A stretch of 64,000 bases of DNA from Viridilinea sp964592425 (GTDB lineage: Bacteria > Chloroflexota > Chloroflexia > Chloroflexales > Chloroflexaceae), in contig CAZQCG010000011.1 in the NCBI GenBank assembly GCA_964592425.1, positions 68,633-132,632 of the forward strand, written 5' to 3'. Positions 52,301 to 61,461 of this stretch are shown here, piece by piece (position 1 is the first letter of the stretch; every line of letters begins with the position of its first letter). The position numbers and the translations under genes are program-made. The notes under the pieces were generated by a model that saw only the letters and a list, made by a program, of their open reading frames with translations, did no database searches and was not told the origin of the DNA.

Positions 52301-52833
52301 CGCCCCCAACCCTCGACACCATGCTGGGCCTCGCGGCTGCGCAAGCTGGCGTAGAGTCCGACATAGGGATCAACCAGAAAGCCATCACGCCGGAGGGCCT
52401 CAACCAACTGGGCAGCAAGCACCAACTGGCGGAACTGGAGGAACGCGAGGGTGGCCAGGTCAGCCACGCTACGGGTGCCGTCCATCGCCTGCCAGATGGC
52501 CGCCTCAGCCGGACTGAGTTGGGCATAACGGCCAGTCGGGCTGCGCAGCACCAGACGAGTCTGGCCATTTTCAACCAGGGTCTCCTCAACGATCTGCGCG
52601 GCACGTTGGGGGCGATAACGAGCCGGGTCGGCCCGCTCATGCAGCCCGGTCCAGATACCCTGCGCGGCACCTGGCGATGGCTGAGCCGCAGTGCGACGGA
52701 TAAGGCCACGGTAGAGGCCAGCGGAGGTCGCATGGGCTTCGCTGGCAAGCGCCGTGCGCAACTGCGCCCACAGGCCGCCGCGGGGCGGGGCAACTGGTGA
52801 CGACTCAGCCGGAAGCGAAGAGATCAGGGCCAT
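49390..52833 (-). CDS. PqqD-M50 membrane metallopeptidase with cyclic nucleotide-binding domains
   Basis: A 1147-residue multidomain protein. Residues about 78-160 resemble a PqqD-type peptide-binding winged helix (QIVEETLVENGQTRLVLRSP, then GRYAQLSPAEAAIWQAMDGT). From about 212 come many membrane spans with the M50 site HELSH (H265-H269) in SFVLHELSHALAVKHFG and the third-ligand Asp in NLNPLLELDGYYILSDWLQ (D365). More spans fill up to about 720. The last 290 residues hold two cNMP-binding-domain folds; the second has the RQGRPNGQLYVIVAGQVAVV strand pair and FGELELLRNSPPMASVL. Active zinc site and ligand-binding domains are both present. It may cleave or export a substrate under nucleotide control; the substrate is unknown. 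A small ORF is divergent. Confidence 0.85.
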   Translation of the reverse strand: MALISSLPAESSPVAPPRGGLWAQLRTALASEAHATSAGLYRGLIRRTAAQPSPGAAQGIWTGLHERADPARYRPQRAAQIVEETLVENGQTRLVLRSPTGRYAQLSPAEAAIWQAMDGTRSVADLATLAFLQFRQLVLAAQLVEALRRDGFLVDPYVGLYASLRSREAQHGVEGWGRRITRILRSHELVIPNIDALAGLLYRSGGRLLFTRAFLVLLALLVFAGAAGFLAARSGVRQYSLLDASRIGPDLLTLWLALLVSFVLHELSHALAVKHFGRSVLRGGVMLYFGMPVAFVDTSDTWLAGRRARIIVSLAGPLCDLAVASSAALAAALLPVGPSGAVAYRLAATAYLAALCNLNPLLELDGYYILSDWLQLPNLRRRALGFIGGPLWQKLRTTTPLNHEERVFAFYGLLAAVYTTLTVILAFGFWRTQLVDLLNTLWARNDLSGRLVAVLILVAVVLPLGLGLLLAAWGLVAAAAAWLARQGYGRNPLVVALALALLALALAALPLRYGVTVETQLIGPLLWMAALAAQLALSADYRGAAVARALRAFLVVGSIEVLAQIGILLAPGQLLAWTALQNLGFTLLLFAGFVALLDTDLRQSSPTELAASALLLVLAFLVAALALELIRSVRPTASPGTLVLLAAPVYTSTVALALLLPLVAGLHDSRLIWSWLLLWAGIATQAAAYLLELLADPELTPTALAALVLAAGLWCAAWCAHLVALRQPPQLGLHWSLDPAAGERERLERAFRRTYAGLYRMILAYAGARRARILDDRMDVLAATANWAITLDREEARIGADLARLPLESLGTRFAEVLRYTVAEIERLAGVGFALRAIRVAYDALPWPEREAADRRCFPHTPWARVLSHTFDDARVARRRLLRQVDRFAACDDVELDTLAAACEPQRLLAGTLIQAPTRPSVGLWIIEAGEVTVSAGPTLLAELHRGAAFGAELGTVDERVYQTSIDSDLLLLRSATLDRLYQGAAPHLADGPNVAATLQIFERVTFFRDLPRETLRRLARQATRLQVPPRTPLIRQGRPNGQLYVIVAGQVAVVRIDPLSPDLPAANAPPPRLIARLGPDEIFGELELLRNSPPMASVLSLTTTDLLSLPHTLVAALIAGGGSATRGLTQMGSGRMHDLQLLPRRT

Positions 52834-52858
52834 AGCCAGCCTGCGCAGTGCGAAGGTC

Positions 52859-52889
52859 TTCTCATCATGATCTCATCAACGGATGAGAA
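52859..52889. promoter_or_regulatory. inverted repeat in the M50/small-ORF divergent region
   Basis: A perfect 8-bp inverted repeat TTCTCATC/GATGAGAA with a further direct copy of TCTCATC at 52871-52877. It lies between two divergent genes and could be an operator or a hairpin. Confidence 0.4.
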
Positions 52890-52964
52890 CCAGAAACCTG
52901 GGCCATACGTCAGATAGGATAGAAGACAAAGGCCCTGGTGGTTGGATGCACACGGAGGTTACTG

Positions 52965-53168
52965 ATGGAACGCTCACTTACCCTTAAGGCGAAGCTGCGG
53001 ATCTGGAAAGACGAGCGCCTGGGCCGACTCTGGCGGGTAGCCTACCACGACGGTGATGAAGAGAGGGTCGTCAGCTTCCCTGATAGCGAAGCGCTGAGCG
53101 ATTTCATTGTCGAGCAGTTTGGGATCAGACTGGTCGACAATTTTTCCAAACCTGGCTACCAGGCTTAA
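52965..53168 (+). CDS. small protein of unknown function (67 residues)
   Basis: The start is ATG 52965, six bases after GGAGG; the open frame begins 27 bases earlier but without a site. The protein MERSLTLKAKLRIWKDERLG ends NFSKPGYQA and looks folded, with alternating charged strands (RLWRVAYHDGDEERVVSFPD) and a helix (EALSDFIVEQFG). I do not recognise a family. It is divergent from the M50 gene and convergent with the sigma factor gene (27-bp gap). Confidence 0.7.
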   Translation: MERSLTLKAKLRIWKDERLGRLWRVAYHDGDEERVVSFPDSEALSDFIVEQFGIRLVDNFSKPGYQA

Positions 53169-53195
53169 GCAAACTCAAGGTCATAAAGTCCGAGT

Positions 53196-54398
53196 TCAGA
53201 TCTGATCAAGATAATCCTTAAGTAACTTACCCAGGCGCGGATGGCGCAGCTTACGCAGGGCCTTGACCTCGATCTGGCGCACGCGCTCACGGGTGACACC
53301 AAAGGCGCGTCCGACTTCTTCAAGAGTACGCGGCTGGCCATCGGAGAGGCCGTAACGCAGTTCGAGCACACGACGCTCGCGCTCGGTGAGCTGGTCGAGG
53401 GCGGTGGCGATCTGCTGGCGCAACATGCCACTGGCCGCCGCATCATCGGCATCGAGGGCATGGGGGTCGGGGATAAAGTCGGCCAGGGTACTATCGGCCT
53501 CTTCGCCGACGGGCGTAGCGAGGGAGACGGGATCCTGAGCAGTGCGGCGCAGTTCGCGCAGTTTCTCCTCGCTCATACCGAGGAACTGGGCCAACTCACT
53601 ATCATTGGGCTCGCGCCCAAGGCTCTGGGTGAGCTGGCGGCGAGCGGCCTGGATGCGATTGAGCGTCTCGCCGAGATGGACGGGCAGGCGTACCAGGCGC
53701 GATTGGTCGGCGAGTGCGCGTGAGAGGGCCTGCTTGATCCACCAAGTCGCATAGGTCGAGAACTTAAAGCCCTTGTTGTGATCGAACTTCTCAATCGCCC
53801 GCAACAAACCGAGGCTGCCCTCCTGGATGAGATCAAGCAGGGGCAAGCCGCGATCACGGTAGCGTTTGGCGATACTGACCACCAGGCGCAGGTTGGCGGC
53901 AGCCATCTGCTGGCGAGCATCGTTACCAGCGGTGCGATGGACTTCGAATTGACGATACTCGGCTGTACCGGGGGTGGCAGTTTTGAGCTTCTGCTCAGCC
54001 TGCTGACCCCTGACGATCAGCTGGGCCAGGCGTTTTTCCTGGTCGCCGGTGAGCAAGGGCACCTGGCCGATCTCGCGCAGGTAGAGGCGCACGCTATCGC
54101 CTAGCAGCGCGTCCGAAAGCCCTTCATCAAGGTCGATAATCGGGACGCCAATCGGCTCATCATCGGCAATAATAGCATCAGCGGAATCGCCAACCGGGAC
54201 GCCGGCCTCAGCGAGAGCCGCCTCAATCGCGTCCATCGCCTCGGCAGCCTCTTCAGGCACCGGGATGGCATTGACCAGGGCCTGAATTTCATCAACGCTT
54301 ACGAAGCCCCGCTGACGACCCTGGGCAATTAACGCCTGGATGTCAGCCTGGTTAACGGTCGCCACAGGGTGCGGAGCTTCAGGTTGCGGTTGGGACAT
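53196..54398 (-). CDS. rpoD: RNA polymerase sigma factor, RpoD/SigA type
   Basis: A 400-residue primary-type sigma factor. The start is ATG 54398 after GAAGGAAG. Residues about 14-60 look like a short region 1.1, DSVRLYLREIGQVPLLTGDQEKRLAQ is region 1.2, AAANLRLVVSIAKRYRDRGLPLLDLIQEGSLGLLRAIEKFDHNKGFKFSTYATWWIKQAL spans regions 2.1-2.4 (RLVVSIAKRY, then YATWWIKQAL), region 3 follows and region 4 has EVGRAFGVTRERVRQIEVKALRKL. Region 2.4 and 4.2 match those that read TATAAT and TTGACA. Chloroflexota often have several such factors, so it may be the principal or a group 2 factor. Confidence 0.92.
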   Translation of the reverse strand: MSQPQPEAPHPVATVNQADIQALIAQGRQRGFVSVDEIQALVNAIPVPEEAAEAMDAIEAALAEAGVPVGDSADAIIADDEPIGVPIIDLDEGLSDALLGDSVRLYLREIGQVPLLTGDQEKRLAQLIVRGQQAEQKLKTATPGTAEYRQFEVHRTAGNDARQQMAAANLRLVVSIAKRYRDRGLPLLDLIQEGSLGLLRAIEKFDHNKGFKFSTYATWWIKQALSRALADQSRLVRLPVHLGETLNRIQAARRQLTQSLGREPNDSELAQFLGMSEEKLRELRRTAQDPVSLATPVGEEADSTLADFIPDPHALDADDAAASGMLRQQIATALDQLTERERRVLELRYGLSDGQPRTLEEVGRAFGVTRERVRQIEVKALRKLRHPRLGKLLKDYLDQI

Positions 54399-54462
54399 AC
54401 TCTTCCTTCGGTCGGCCAGGAACCTGGCCAACGTCATGGGATAGGCTCAGTTGACGGCCTGC

Positions 54463-54471
54463 ATTGTAGCA
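54463..54471 (-). promoter_or_regulatory. extended -10 element before the sigma factor gene
   Basis: TGCTACAAT on the minus strand (TACAAT at 54463-54468), 65 bases before the ATG and just after the ptsI stop. No consensus -35. Confidence 0.45.
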
Positions 54472-54479
54472 TATTGCCA

Positions 54480-56186
54480 CTACACCAGCAGGGCACGCAC
54501 CTCAGCGGCATCGGTAGCGGCGAGCGCACGGGTAGCCAGATCATGCGCAGCAGTGCGACTGATGGTACGCACGGCGGCACGGACACGCGGTAGGGCGGTA
54601 GGAGTACAGCTGAGCTCATCGACCCCCAGGCCGATCAGTAGCGCAGTTGCCTGCGGATCACCGGCCAGTTCACCACAGACGGCCACATGGCGCCCATGAC
54701 GATGGGCCGCAGCACAGGTCATAGCAATCAACTGGAGCACGGCAGGAGCCAGAGGCTGGTAGAGCTCGGCCACCAGGCGGTTACCGCGGTCGCAGGCGAG
54801 GGTGTACTGAGTAAGGTCGTTGGTACCGATGGAGAAGAAGTCGGCCTCGCGGGCCAGGGCATCGGCACAGAGGGCGGCGGCTGGCACCTCGATCATCACG
54901 CCAAGCTGGGGGTTAGCCGCATGGGGCAGACCTGCGTCCGCCAACTCGCTACGGGCCTGTTCCAGCAGACTACGGGCCTGGCGCAACTCGGCCAGGGTGG
55001 TAATCATCGGCAGCATGATGCGGATCGGCGCTTCGGCCCCGGCGCGGAGCAGGGCACGGAACTGGGGCAAGAGCAGGTCGGGCCGGCTCAGGCCGATGCG
55101 GATGCCGCGCCAGCCAAGGAAGGGATTCTCTTCGCTAGGCAGCGGGAAGGCTGGCAGGTGTTTGTCGCCACCCACATCAAGGGTGCGAATAGTGATCGGT
55201 GTCGCGGGCAACTCGGCGGCAACAGCACGGTAGAGTGCCAGTTGCTCCTCCTCAGAGGGCAGATCGGGCCGGTCGAGGAAGAGCAGTTCGGTACGCAGCA
55301 GGCCAACGCCAGCCGCACCCCACTCACGGGCCGCCCGCGCCTCGGCGGCCGTGGAGGCATTGGCCACGAGTGTCACGGCATGGCCGTCGCTGGTAACAGC
55401 AGGTAGGCCGACCTGGGTGCGCAGGAGGGCTTCCTGGTCGGCGAGGGTTCTGGCCTGGAGGGCGGCGGCGGTAAGCTCTTCGGGGTCAGGATCGAGCGCC
55501 AGGCTCCCAGCAGCGCCATCAAGGGCCAGAGTCATACCATCATGCACCTGGGTCAGCAGACGTTCGCCAAGGCCAACCACAGCAGGCAGGCCCAGGCCAC
55601 GGGCGAGGATGGCGGCATGGGCAGTCAGCCCACCGGCGGCCAGGGCCAGGCCGAGCAGGAGCTCACGCGGCACACTCATCAAGTCGGAAGGGCCGAGGTC
55701 GTGGGCCACCACAATGGCGGGAGCATCGAGCAACTGGCCAAGGCTGCGTGCGCCGGTCAGCACACGGCGCACCTGTAGAGCCACATCACGCAGATCGATA
55801 GCCCGGGCGCTCAGATACTCATCACCGAGGGACTCAAGCTCCTGGGCCTGGGTCTCGGCGGCCAGCCGAATGGCTTCTTCAGCGCTAAAAAGGCGCGTCC
55901 TGATCAGAGCGAAAGCCTGATCCTGAAACGAGGGGTCGGCGAGCAAGAGACGATGGGCAGCGAAGATCTCGGCCTCTTCGTCCTTGCCGACGGCACGCAG
56001 AGCCATCTCGACGGTAGCGATGCCAGTATCGGCACGGGCGAGGGCCTGCTCAAGGCGAGCGGGCTCCTGCTCGGGATTAAGGCTGCGGATGGGGGCCTCG
56101 TCCAGCCCGGCGGGACGATAGAGCAGGGCTGGCCCGACAGCGATACCAGGGGCAGCGGCAAGGCCGCTAAGGGTCATCGTAGCCAT
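54480..56186 (-). CDS. ptsI: phosphoenolpyruvate-protein phosphotransferase (PTS enzyme I)
   Basis: Enzyme I takes phosphate from PEP and passes it to HPr. The 568-residue protein has the phospho-histidine H190 in GGLTAHAAILARGLGLPAVVG, the PEP-binding LDVGGDKHLPAFPLPSEENPFLGWRGIRIGL region and the C-terminal VAVCGELAGDPQATALL with the conserved Cys. It is slightly shorter than E. coli EI but complete. HPr, HPr kinase or EII genes are not in the window, so its target (sugar uptake or nitrogen-type regulation) is unknown. It follows the acyl-CoA dehydrogenase gene by 72 bp. Confidence 0.93.
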   Translation of the reverse strand: MATMTLSGLAAAPGIAVGPALLYRPAGLDEAPIRSLNPEQEPARLEQALARADTGIATVEMALRAVGKDEEAEIFAAHRLLLADPSFQDQAFALIRTRLFSAEEAIRLAAETQAQELESLGDEYLSARAIDLRDVALQVRRVLTGARSLGQLLDAPAIVVAHDLGPSDLMSVPRELLLGLALAAGGLTAHAAILARGLGLPAVVGLGERLLTQVHDGMTLALDGAAGSLALDPDPEELTAAALQARTLADQEALLRTQVGLPAVTSDGHAVTLVANASTAAEARAAREWGAAGVGLLRTELLFLDRPDLPSEEEQLALYRAVAAELPATPITIRTLDVGGDKHLPAFPLPSEENPFLGWRGIRIGLSRPDLLLPQFRALLRAGAEAPIRIMLPMITTLAELRQARSLLEQARSELADAGLPHAANPQLGVMIEVPAAALCADALAREADFFSIGTNDLTQYTLACDRGNRLVAELYQPLAPAVLQLIAMTCAAAHRHGRHVAVCGELAGDPQATALLIGLGVDELSCTPTALPRVRAAVRTISRTAAHDLATRALAATDAAEVRALLV

Positions 56187-56209
56187 AGAAAATACCGCGT
56201 TTAGAAGAG

Positions 56210-56242
56210 AGACCTGACAGATCTCAAAGACCTGTCAGATCT
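56210..56242 (-). repeat. palindromic AGACCT repeat, copy 2
   Basis: Two 15-base units (56210-56224 and 56228-56242) differ at one position, AGACCTGACAGATCT and AGACCTGTCAGATCT. Read as a hairpin they pair over 15 bp with two G-U pairs and a 3-base spacer. The first 13 bases match the copy at 19522 in 12 of 13. It lies between the acyl-CoA dehydrogenase and ptsI genes and may end transcription. Confidence 0.6.
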
Positions 56243-56258
56243 TGCGGGGAGCGTAAGC

Positions 56259-57404
56259 CTAGCGCAGTTCGAGCACCGTATGGGCAATCACATTGCGCAG
56301 GATCTCGGAGGTGCCTTCGCCAATGGTGAGCAGGCGCGTATCGCGGTACATGCGCTCGACGGGGAACTCCTGGCTATAGCCGTAGCCGCCGAAGACCTGG
56401 ATGGCATCACGGCAGACCCGCTCGGAGGCTTCCGAGGCGTAGAGTTTGGCAATGGCCGCCTCACGGGTGTAGGGTCGGCCAAGATCCTTGAGCCAGGCAG
56501 CGCGATAAATCGAGAGGCGGGCCGTATCGATAGCCACTTCCATATCGGCGATCAGATTGGCCACGGACTGGTGGGCACCGATCGGGCGGCCAAAGGCTTC
56601 ACGCTCACGGGCGTAACGCACGGCGGCCTCATAGGCCCCCTGGGCCAGGCCGAGGGCCATAGCACCAATGCCGATGCGGCCACCGTCGAGCACCTGGAGG
56701 AACTGGATGAAGCCGCGGCCTCGCTCGCCAAGCAGGTTCTCTTTTGGCACCCGCACATCTTCGAGCAGGACAGCAGTGCTGACTGAGCCGCGCAGACCCA
56801 TTTTGGGCTCGTGCTTGCCGAAGCTGAGGCCGGGCGTACCACCGGGCACAATGATCGAACTGATGCCCTTCTTGCCGCGGTCACGGTCGGTGACTGCGGT
56901 GACGATCAAATGGCCGGCGATGGGGGCATTGGTGATCCACATCTTCTGACCGTTGATCACCCACTCATTGCCCTCAAGCACAGCCATGGTGCGGGTGGCC
57001 CCGGCATCCGAACCAGCGTGGGGCTCAGTCAGGCCAAAGGCACCGAGGTACTCACCGCGGGCGGCAGGACCCAGGAAACGGCGCTTCTGCTCTTCGTTGC
57101 CAAACATATAGATCGGCGCTGAGCCAAGGCCAAGGTGGGCAGCGTAGGCCAGGGCGGTTGAGCCACAGGCGCGGGCCACCTCCTCAATAGCAATCGCCGT
57201 ACTGATCGCATCAGCCCCGGCACCGCCGTACTCCTCAGGGAAGGGCAGACCCATCAAACCAAGGCGAGCCATCTGGGCAAAGGTCGCCGTGGGGAACTCA
57301 CCCGTCTCGTCAACATGGCGGGCACGCGGCGCAATCTCTTTCTCGGCAAACTCACGCACACTACGGCGGATCAGCAGCTGCTCTTCATTCAACGCGAAAT
57401 CCAT
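56259..57404 (-). CDS. acyl-CoA dehydrogenase
   Basis: A 381-residue FAD enzyme of fatty-acid or amino-acid breakdown. Blocks: FGLTEPHAGSDAGATRTMA, WITNAPIAGHLIVTAV, LGERGRGFIQFLQVLDGGRIGIGAMALGLAQGAYEAAVRYARERE, and the C-terminal IQVFGGYGYSQEFPVERMYRDTRLLTIGEGTSEILRNVIA. The catalytic Glu position falls in the IGEGTSEI region. It is most like short-chain or isovaleryl/butyryl-type enzymes; the exact substrate cannot be read. It follows the GCS2-type ligase gene after 76 bp containing a strong hairpin. Confidence 0.93.
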   Translation of the reverse strand: MDFALNEEQLLIRRSVREFAEKEIAPRARHVDETGEFPTATFAQMARLGLMGLPFPEEYGGAGADAISTAIAIEEVARACGSTALAYAAHLGLGSAPIYMFGNEEQKRRFLGPAARGEYLGAFGLTEPHAGSDAGATRTMAVLEGNEWVINGQKMWITNAPIAGHLIVTAVTDRDRGKKGISSIIVPGGTPGLSFGKHEPKMGLRGSVSTAVLLEDVRVPKENLLGERGRGFIQFLQVLDGGRIGIGAMALGLAQGAYEAAVRYAREREAFGRPIGAHQSVANLIADMEVAIDTARLSIYRAAWLKDLGRPYTREAAIAKLYASEASERVCRDAIQVFGGYGYSQEFPVERMYRDTRLLTIGEGTSEILRNVIAHTVLELR

Positions 57405-57440
57405 CGACAGCCTCCTCGGGGCATCTATAGGTTAGTGGAG

Positions 57441-57467
57441 AGCTCCCCAAAAGCATTTTGGGGAGCT
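57441..57467 (-). terminator. hairpin after the GCS2-type ligase gene
   Basis: A perfect 12-bp stem AGCTCCCCAAAA/TTTTGGGGAGCT with a 3-base loop. The AAAA/TTTT inside the stem means a U-run occurs within the arm rather than after it. It could end transcription in either direction. Confidence 0.55.
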
Positions 57468-57480
57468 GGTCGGGAGTGGT

Positions 57481-58626
<1,146 letters not shown>

Positions 58627-58676
58627 CGGCCCCTCTCCTCTCCAAAGGTTAGCTGCGATCGCAGGTGTGTCTATCC

Positions 58677-58701
58677 ATTATACACACGAAGCGCGCTAGC
58701 C
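58677..58701 (-). promoter_or_regulatory. putative promoter of the GCS2-type gene
   Basis: A perfect TATAAT (58677-58682, minus strand) preceded by TG at -14. The best -35 is TGACGG at a 19-bp spacing. About 51 bases before the ATG. Confidence 0.5.
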
Positions 58702-58764
58702 CCGTCATCACTGGGTGCGGCATAGGTTCTTGCACCGCACCGCCCGCCGCAGCGAATCAATGGC

Positions 58765-58854
58765 GTAGGGGCGGGCCGGTGTGCCCGCCCGCGCCGCAGC
58801 ATGGCACTGCCGCCATGCGGCGTATGGCGGGCGGACACGTGGGTCCGCCCCTAC
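58765..58854. repeat. GTAGGGGCGG palindromic intergenic repeat
   Basis: A 90-bp inverted element: GTAGGGGCGG at the left end and CCGCCCCTAC at the right, with internal CCCGCCCG/CGGGCGGAC-like arms and a GCATGGC-GCCATGC core. This looks like the palindromic repeats scattered in Chloroflexota genomes. It lies just after the VWA gene stop and may fold into a long hairpin. Confidence 0.65.
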
Positions 58855-58859
58855 TTCGT

Positions 58860-60773
58860 TTACACACCACCCGGCTTGCGGCTGCGCCAGCGTTCGCGTA
58901 GATAGATCAGACCGTTGCGCTGGTAGACCAGCCATTCCAGCAGTAGCACAATCAGGGCGGCGAGGGCAATCCAGCGCCAGAACTCCTGACGCCCGTTGCG
59001 CTCACCCACACTGGTACCCTGGGCCCCGCTGACCTGGGCAATGCGCAGGTCGCTCTGGGGAGCAATACGCGACTCGGAGGGGGCAAAGAGGTTGACGGCA
59101 TAGCGCTGGCGAGTTAGCTGCTCGTCACCGCGATAGGTCTGTACCTCATAGACCCCCAGGGCCTCGGTATCGGCATAGATGGCCTGGCCGTCACGGATCG
59201 CTACTGCCGGGCTACGGCTACTCACCAGGCTGCCGTCGGGGCGCACTACGCGCACCTCGCTGATGCCTGGATCAACGGCAACGACCAGGGGCTGCCCCGG
59301 CGTGAGCTGCGAAGCCTCGGCGCCGCTACCGGGCGCGAGAAAGCTCATGAGGTTGGAGAGTAAGAGCGGAAAAGCCACCTGCAGAGGCAGATCGGAATTG
59401 TGGAGATCAAAGCCCAGTACTGCAATCCGTCGCCCCTCGCGCTCACCCACCACCAGCAGGGGCGTGCCATCGCTATCAACCACCGTACGGGCCCAACTGC
59501 CGGGCACGATGCGCGCAGTGCGTAAAACGCTCACCTCGCTGAAGCTGACATTACGCAGGATGGGCTCCTCGCCGCCGACCGGGCGCACAACCGGGTATTC
59601 GAGCTCGCCGGTGACGGAGAAGAACGCTGTGGAGCGGGGTGGGCCAATAAAGAGCAGATTGCCAGCGGGCAACTCGGCGGGCACAACCCCATCAAAAATT
59701 GTCACCGGCACCTGACTCACCGGCTCGCTAAAGCTAGTCGTGGTAGTCGGCACACGAGTGACTTGCAGGCCCGGCAACAGGCTCAGGCCCGTCTCGAGAA
59801 AACGATTGCCGTCACTGACCAGGCGTACCGTCAGGGCAGCGCTGGCCCGACTAACAGCGAAAGCCCGGTCATCGGCGGGCATGGCATCGCTTTCGGCCAG
59901 GCGCGCCTCAACCTGCTGCACCTGGGCGGGAATCTCGACGATGAGACTCTGCTCACGGCCAGGGTCAAGGTTGAGGCTATAGGCGTTGAAGATCGCCCCA
60001 TCAAGGTAGAGATCGAGGCGACGTTCAGCAGGAGCCTGGCCGTAGTTGGTTACCTGGACGAAGAGGGTCTGACCGGCGGGCGCGGGCTGGAGGGCAAGCG
60101 CACTGATGGCCAGATTTTCGCTGCTGCGCCCGATGGGGAAGAAGCTCACCCGCGCTGGCATACGCAGGCCGGTGGGCAGGCTGACATTGCCATCGGAGAT
60201 GATCGCCACCTCGCTCTCGGCCTCGCGGGCCGCCAGGGCAGCCGCCAGGGTAAGAGCCTGGGAGAGATCGGAGCCACCACCGGAGGCGAGGCTGATCGTC
60301 TCAATCGCCCGATGCAACTCACGCCGGTCGGCGGTGGCGGCAGCCGGCACCTGCATCGTCCCCCCAGCCGCGATAATCGTAGCACGCCCTCCGTCGGGCA
60401 ACTGGTCGACCAACTGCACAGCGCGCCGTTTGGCAGCCTCCAGGCGCGTAGGCAATTCATCAACGGCGCCCATGCTGGCCGAGTGATCGATGATCACGAT
60501 CAGGTTGGTACCGCTGATGCCAGGAGCAGCGAAGAAGGGCCGGGCCAGGGCAAAGACCAGCAGGAGCATCAAGAGCAACTGCAAGAGCAGCAGGAGGCTA
60601 CGGCGGAGCTTCTGCCAGGGCGCGTTGGCCTCCACATCACGTACCATGCGCTGCCAGAGCAAGGTCGAAGAGACCGTACGCTCTTCGCGGCGTAGCTTGA
60701 GCAGGTACATGGCCACAATCAGCGGGCCGACCAGGGCAGCCCCAAGCAGGGCCAGAGGGCTTAAGAGTGCCAT
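58860..60773 (-). CDS. BatA-like membrane protein with von Willebrand factor A domain
   Basis: A 637-residue protein. The N-terminal BatA segment has two spans (LALLGAALVGPLIVAMYLLKLRREERTV; then LLLLLQLLLMLLLVFALARP) followed by a VWA domain whose MIDAS is IDHSASM (DxSxS intact). The middle of the protein is beta-rich with a glutamine-amidotransferase-like fold, and a last span (WIALAALIVLLLEWLVYQ) is near the C-terminus. Such proteins work with MoxR and DUF58 proteins, here encoded upstream. It overlaps the Uma2 gene stop by 1 base (TGATG). Confidence 0.9.
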   Translation of the reverse strand: MALLSPLALLGAALVGPLIVAMYLLKLRREERTVSSTLLWQRMVRDVEANAPWQKLRRSLLLLLQLLLMLLLVFALARPFFAAPGISGTNLIVIIDHSASMGAVDELPTRLEAAKRRAVQLVDQLPDGGRATIIAAGGTMQVPAAATADRRELHRAIETISLASGGGSDLSQALTLAAALAAREAESEVAIISDGNVSLPTGLRMPARVSFFPIGRSSENLAISALALQPAPAGQTLFVQVTNYGQAPAERRLDLYLDGAIFNAYSLNLDPGREQSLIVEIPAQVQQVEARLAESDAMPADDRAFAVSRASAALTVRLVSDGNRFLETGLSLLPGLQVTRVPTTTTSFSEPVSQVPVTIFDGVVPAELPAGNLLFIGPPRSTAFFSVTGELEYPVVRPVGGEEPILRNVSFSEVSVLRTARIVPGSWARTVVDSDGTPLLVVGEREGRRIAVLGFDLHNSDLPLQVAFPLLLSNLMSFLAPGSGAEASQLTPGQPLVVAVDPGISEVRVVRPDGSLVSSRSPAVAIRDGQAIYADTEALGVYEVQTYRGDEQLTRQRYAVNLFAPSESRIAPQSDLRIAQVSGAQGTSVGERNGRQEFWRWIALAALIVLLLEWLVYQRNGLIYLRERWRSRKPGGV

Positions 60774-61450
60774 CAGGGAACCTGTTCCGGGTCGATGCCA
60801 GCAGCACGGAGCAGCGCAGCCAGGTGGGCGGCGCGGGCTTCGGCCTCGGCACGGGCCGCCTCAGCCTCGGCGCGTTCACGCTCCAGATCGACATAGCTGG
60901 TGAAACGCCGTCCATCAGGGCGGGTCAAAACCAGATCGGCTCCTTCCAGCCCAAAGCGCACGCCGGTACGCGGGCTGACCCAACCCTCGATCGTCGCAAG
61001 CTCCTCCAAATGTTGTTCGTGGCGCACCCAACCATCGAGCGTGCCATGGTCAGGGTCGTAGATATAGTATTCCTCAACACCATAGCGCTCATAGAAGCTA
61101 AACTTGCGGGTCATCTCACGGGCGGTATTGCCTGGCGAGAGCACCTCGAAGACGACCTGGGGAGCAACACCGCCTTCGCGGTGCTGAATATAGGAGCCGC
61201 GGTAGCCCTTGGGTCGCCCGAAGGCGATCATTGCGTCGGGGGCCTGGCGAATGTCCGGACGAGCTTCAACCGGATACCAGAGGAGATCGCCGGCGACAAA
61301 GACGTTGGGATCATCACGATAGAGGGCATCAAAACCACCCTGGATGGTGACGATCCAGCGGAACTGAAGGGTATTTTCAGCCATAGGTTGCCCATCGCTA
61401 TCTGGATAGATCACCATAGTTGTTGGTTCAACCGCAGCAGTTAGCGTCAT
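60773..61450 (-). CDS. Uma2 family endonuclease-like protein
   Basis: A 225-residue Uma2 (DUF820) protein of the PD-(D/E)xK fold. The start is ATG 61450 after GGAGG. Residues that fit the site are RPDIRQAPDAMIAFG (Asp), PQVVFEVLSPGNT (Glu) and TRKFSFYERYGVEEYYIYDP (Lys). The C-terminal 30 residues are a coiled coil (LERERAEAEAARAEAEARAAHL). Many Uma2 copies occur in Chloroflexota and cyanobacteria, often of unknown role. This one sits inside the MoxR-DUF58-VWA cluster, an unusual place, and overlaps the VWA gene start. Confidence 0.88.
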   Translation of the reverse strand: MTLTAAVEPTTMVIYPDSDGQPMAENTLQFRWIVTIQGGFDALYRDDPNVFVAGDLLWYPVEARPDIRQAPDAMIAFGRPKGYRGSYIQHREGGVAPQVVFEVLSPGNTAREMTRKFSFYERYGVEEYYIYDPDHGTLDGWVRHEQHLEELATIEGWVSPRTGVRFGLEGADLVLTRPDGRRFTSYVDLERERAEAEAARAEAEARAAHLAALLRAAGIDPEQVP

Positions 61451-61461
61451 AGATGCCTCCT

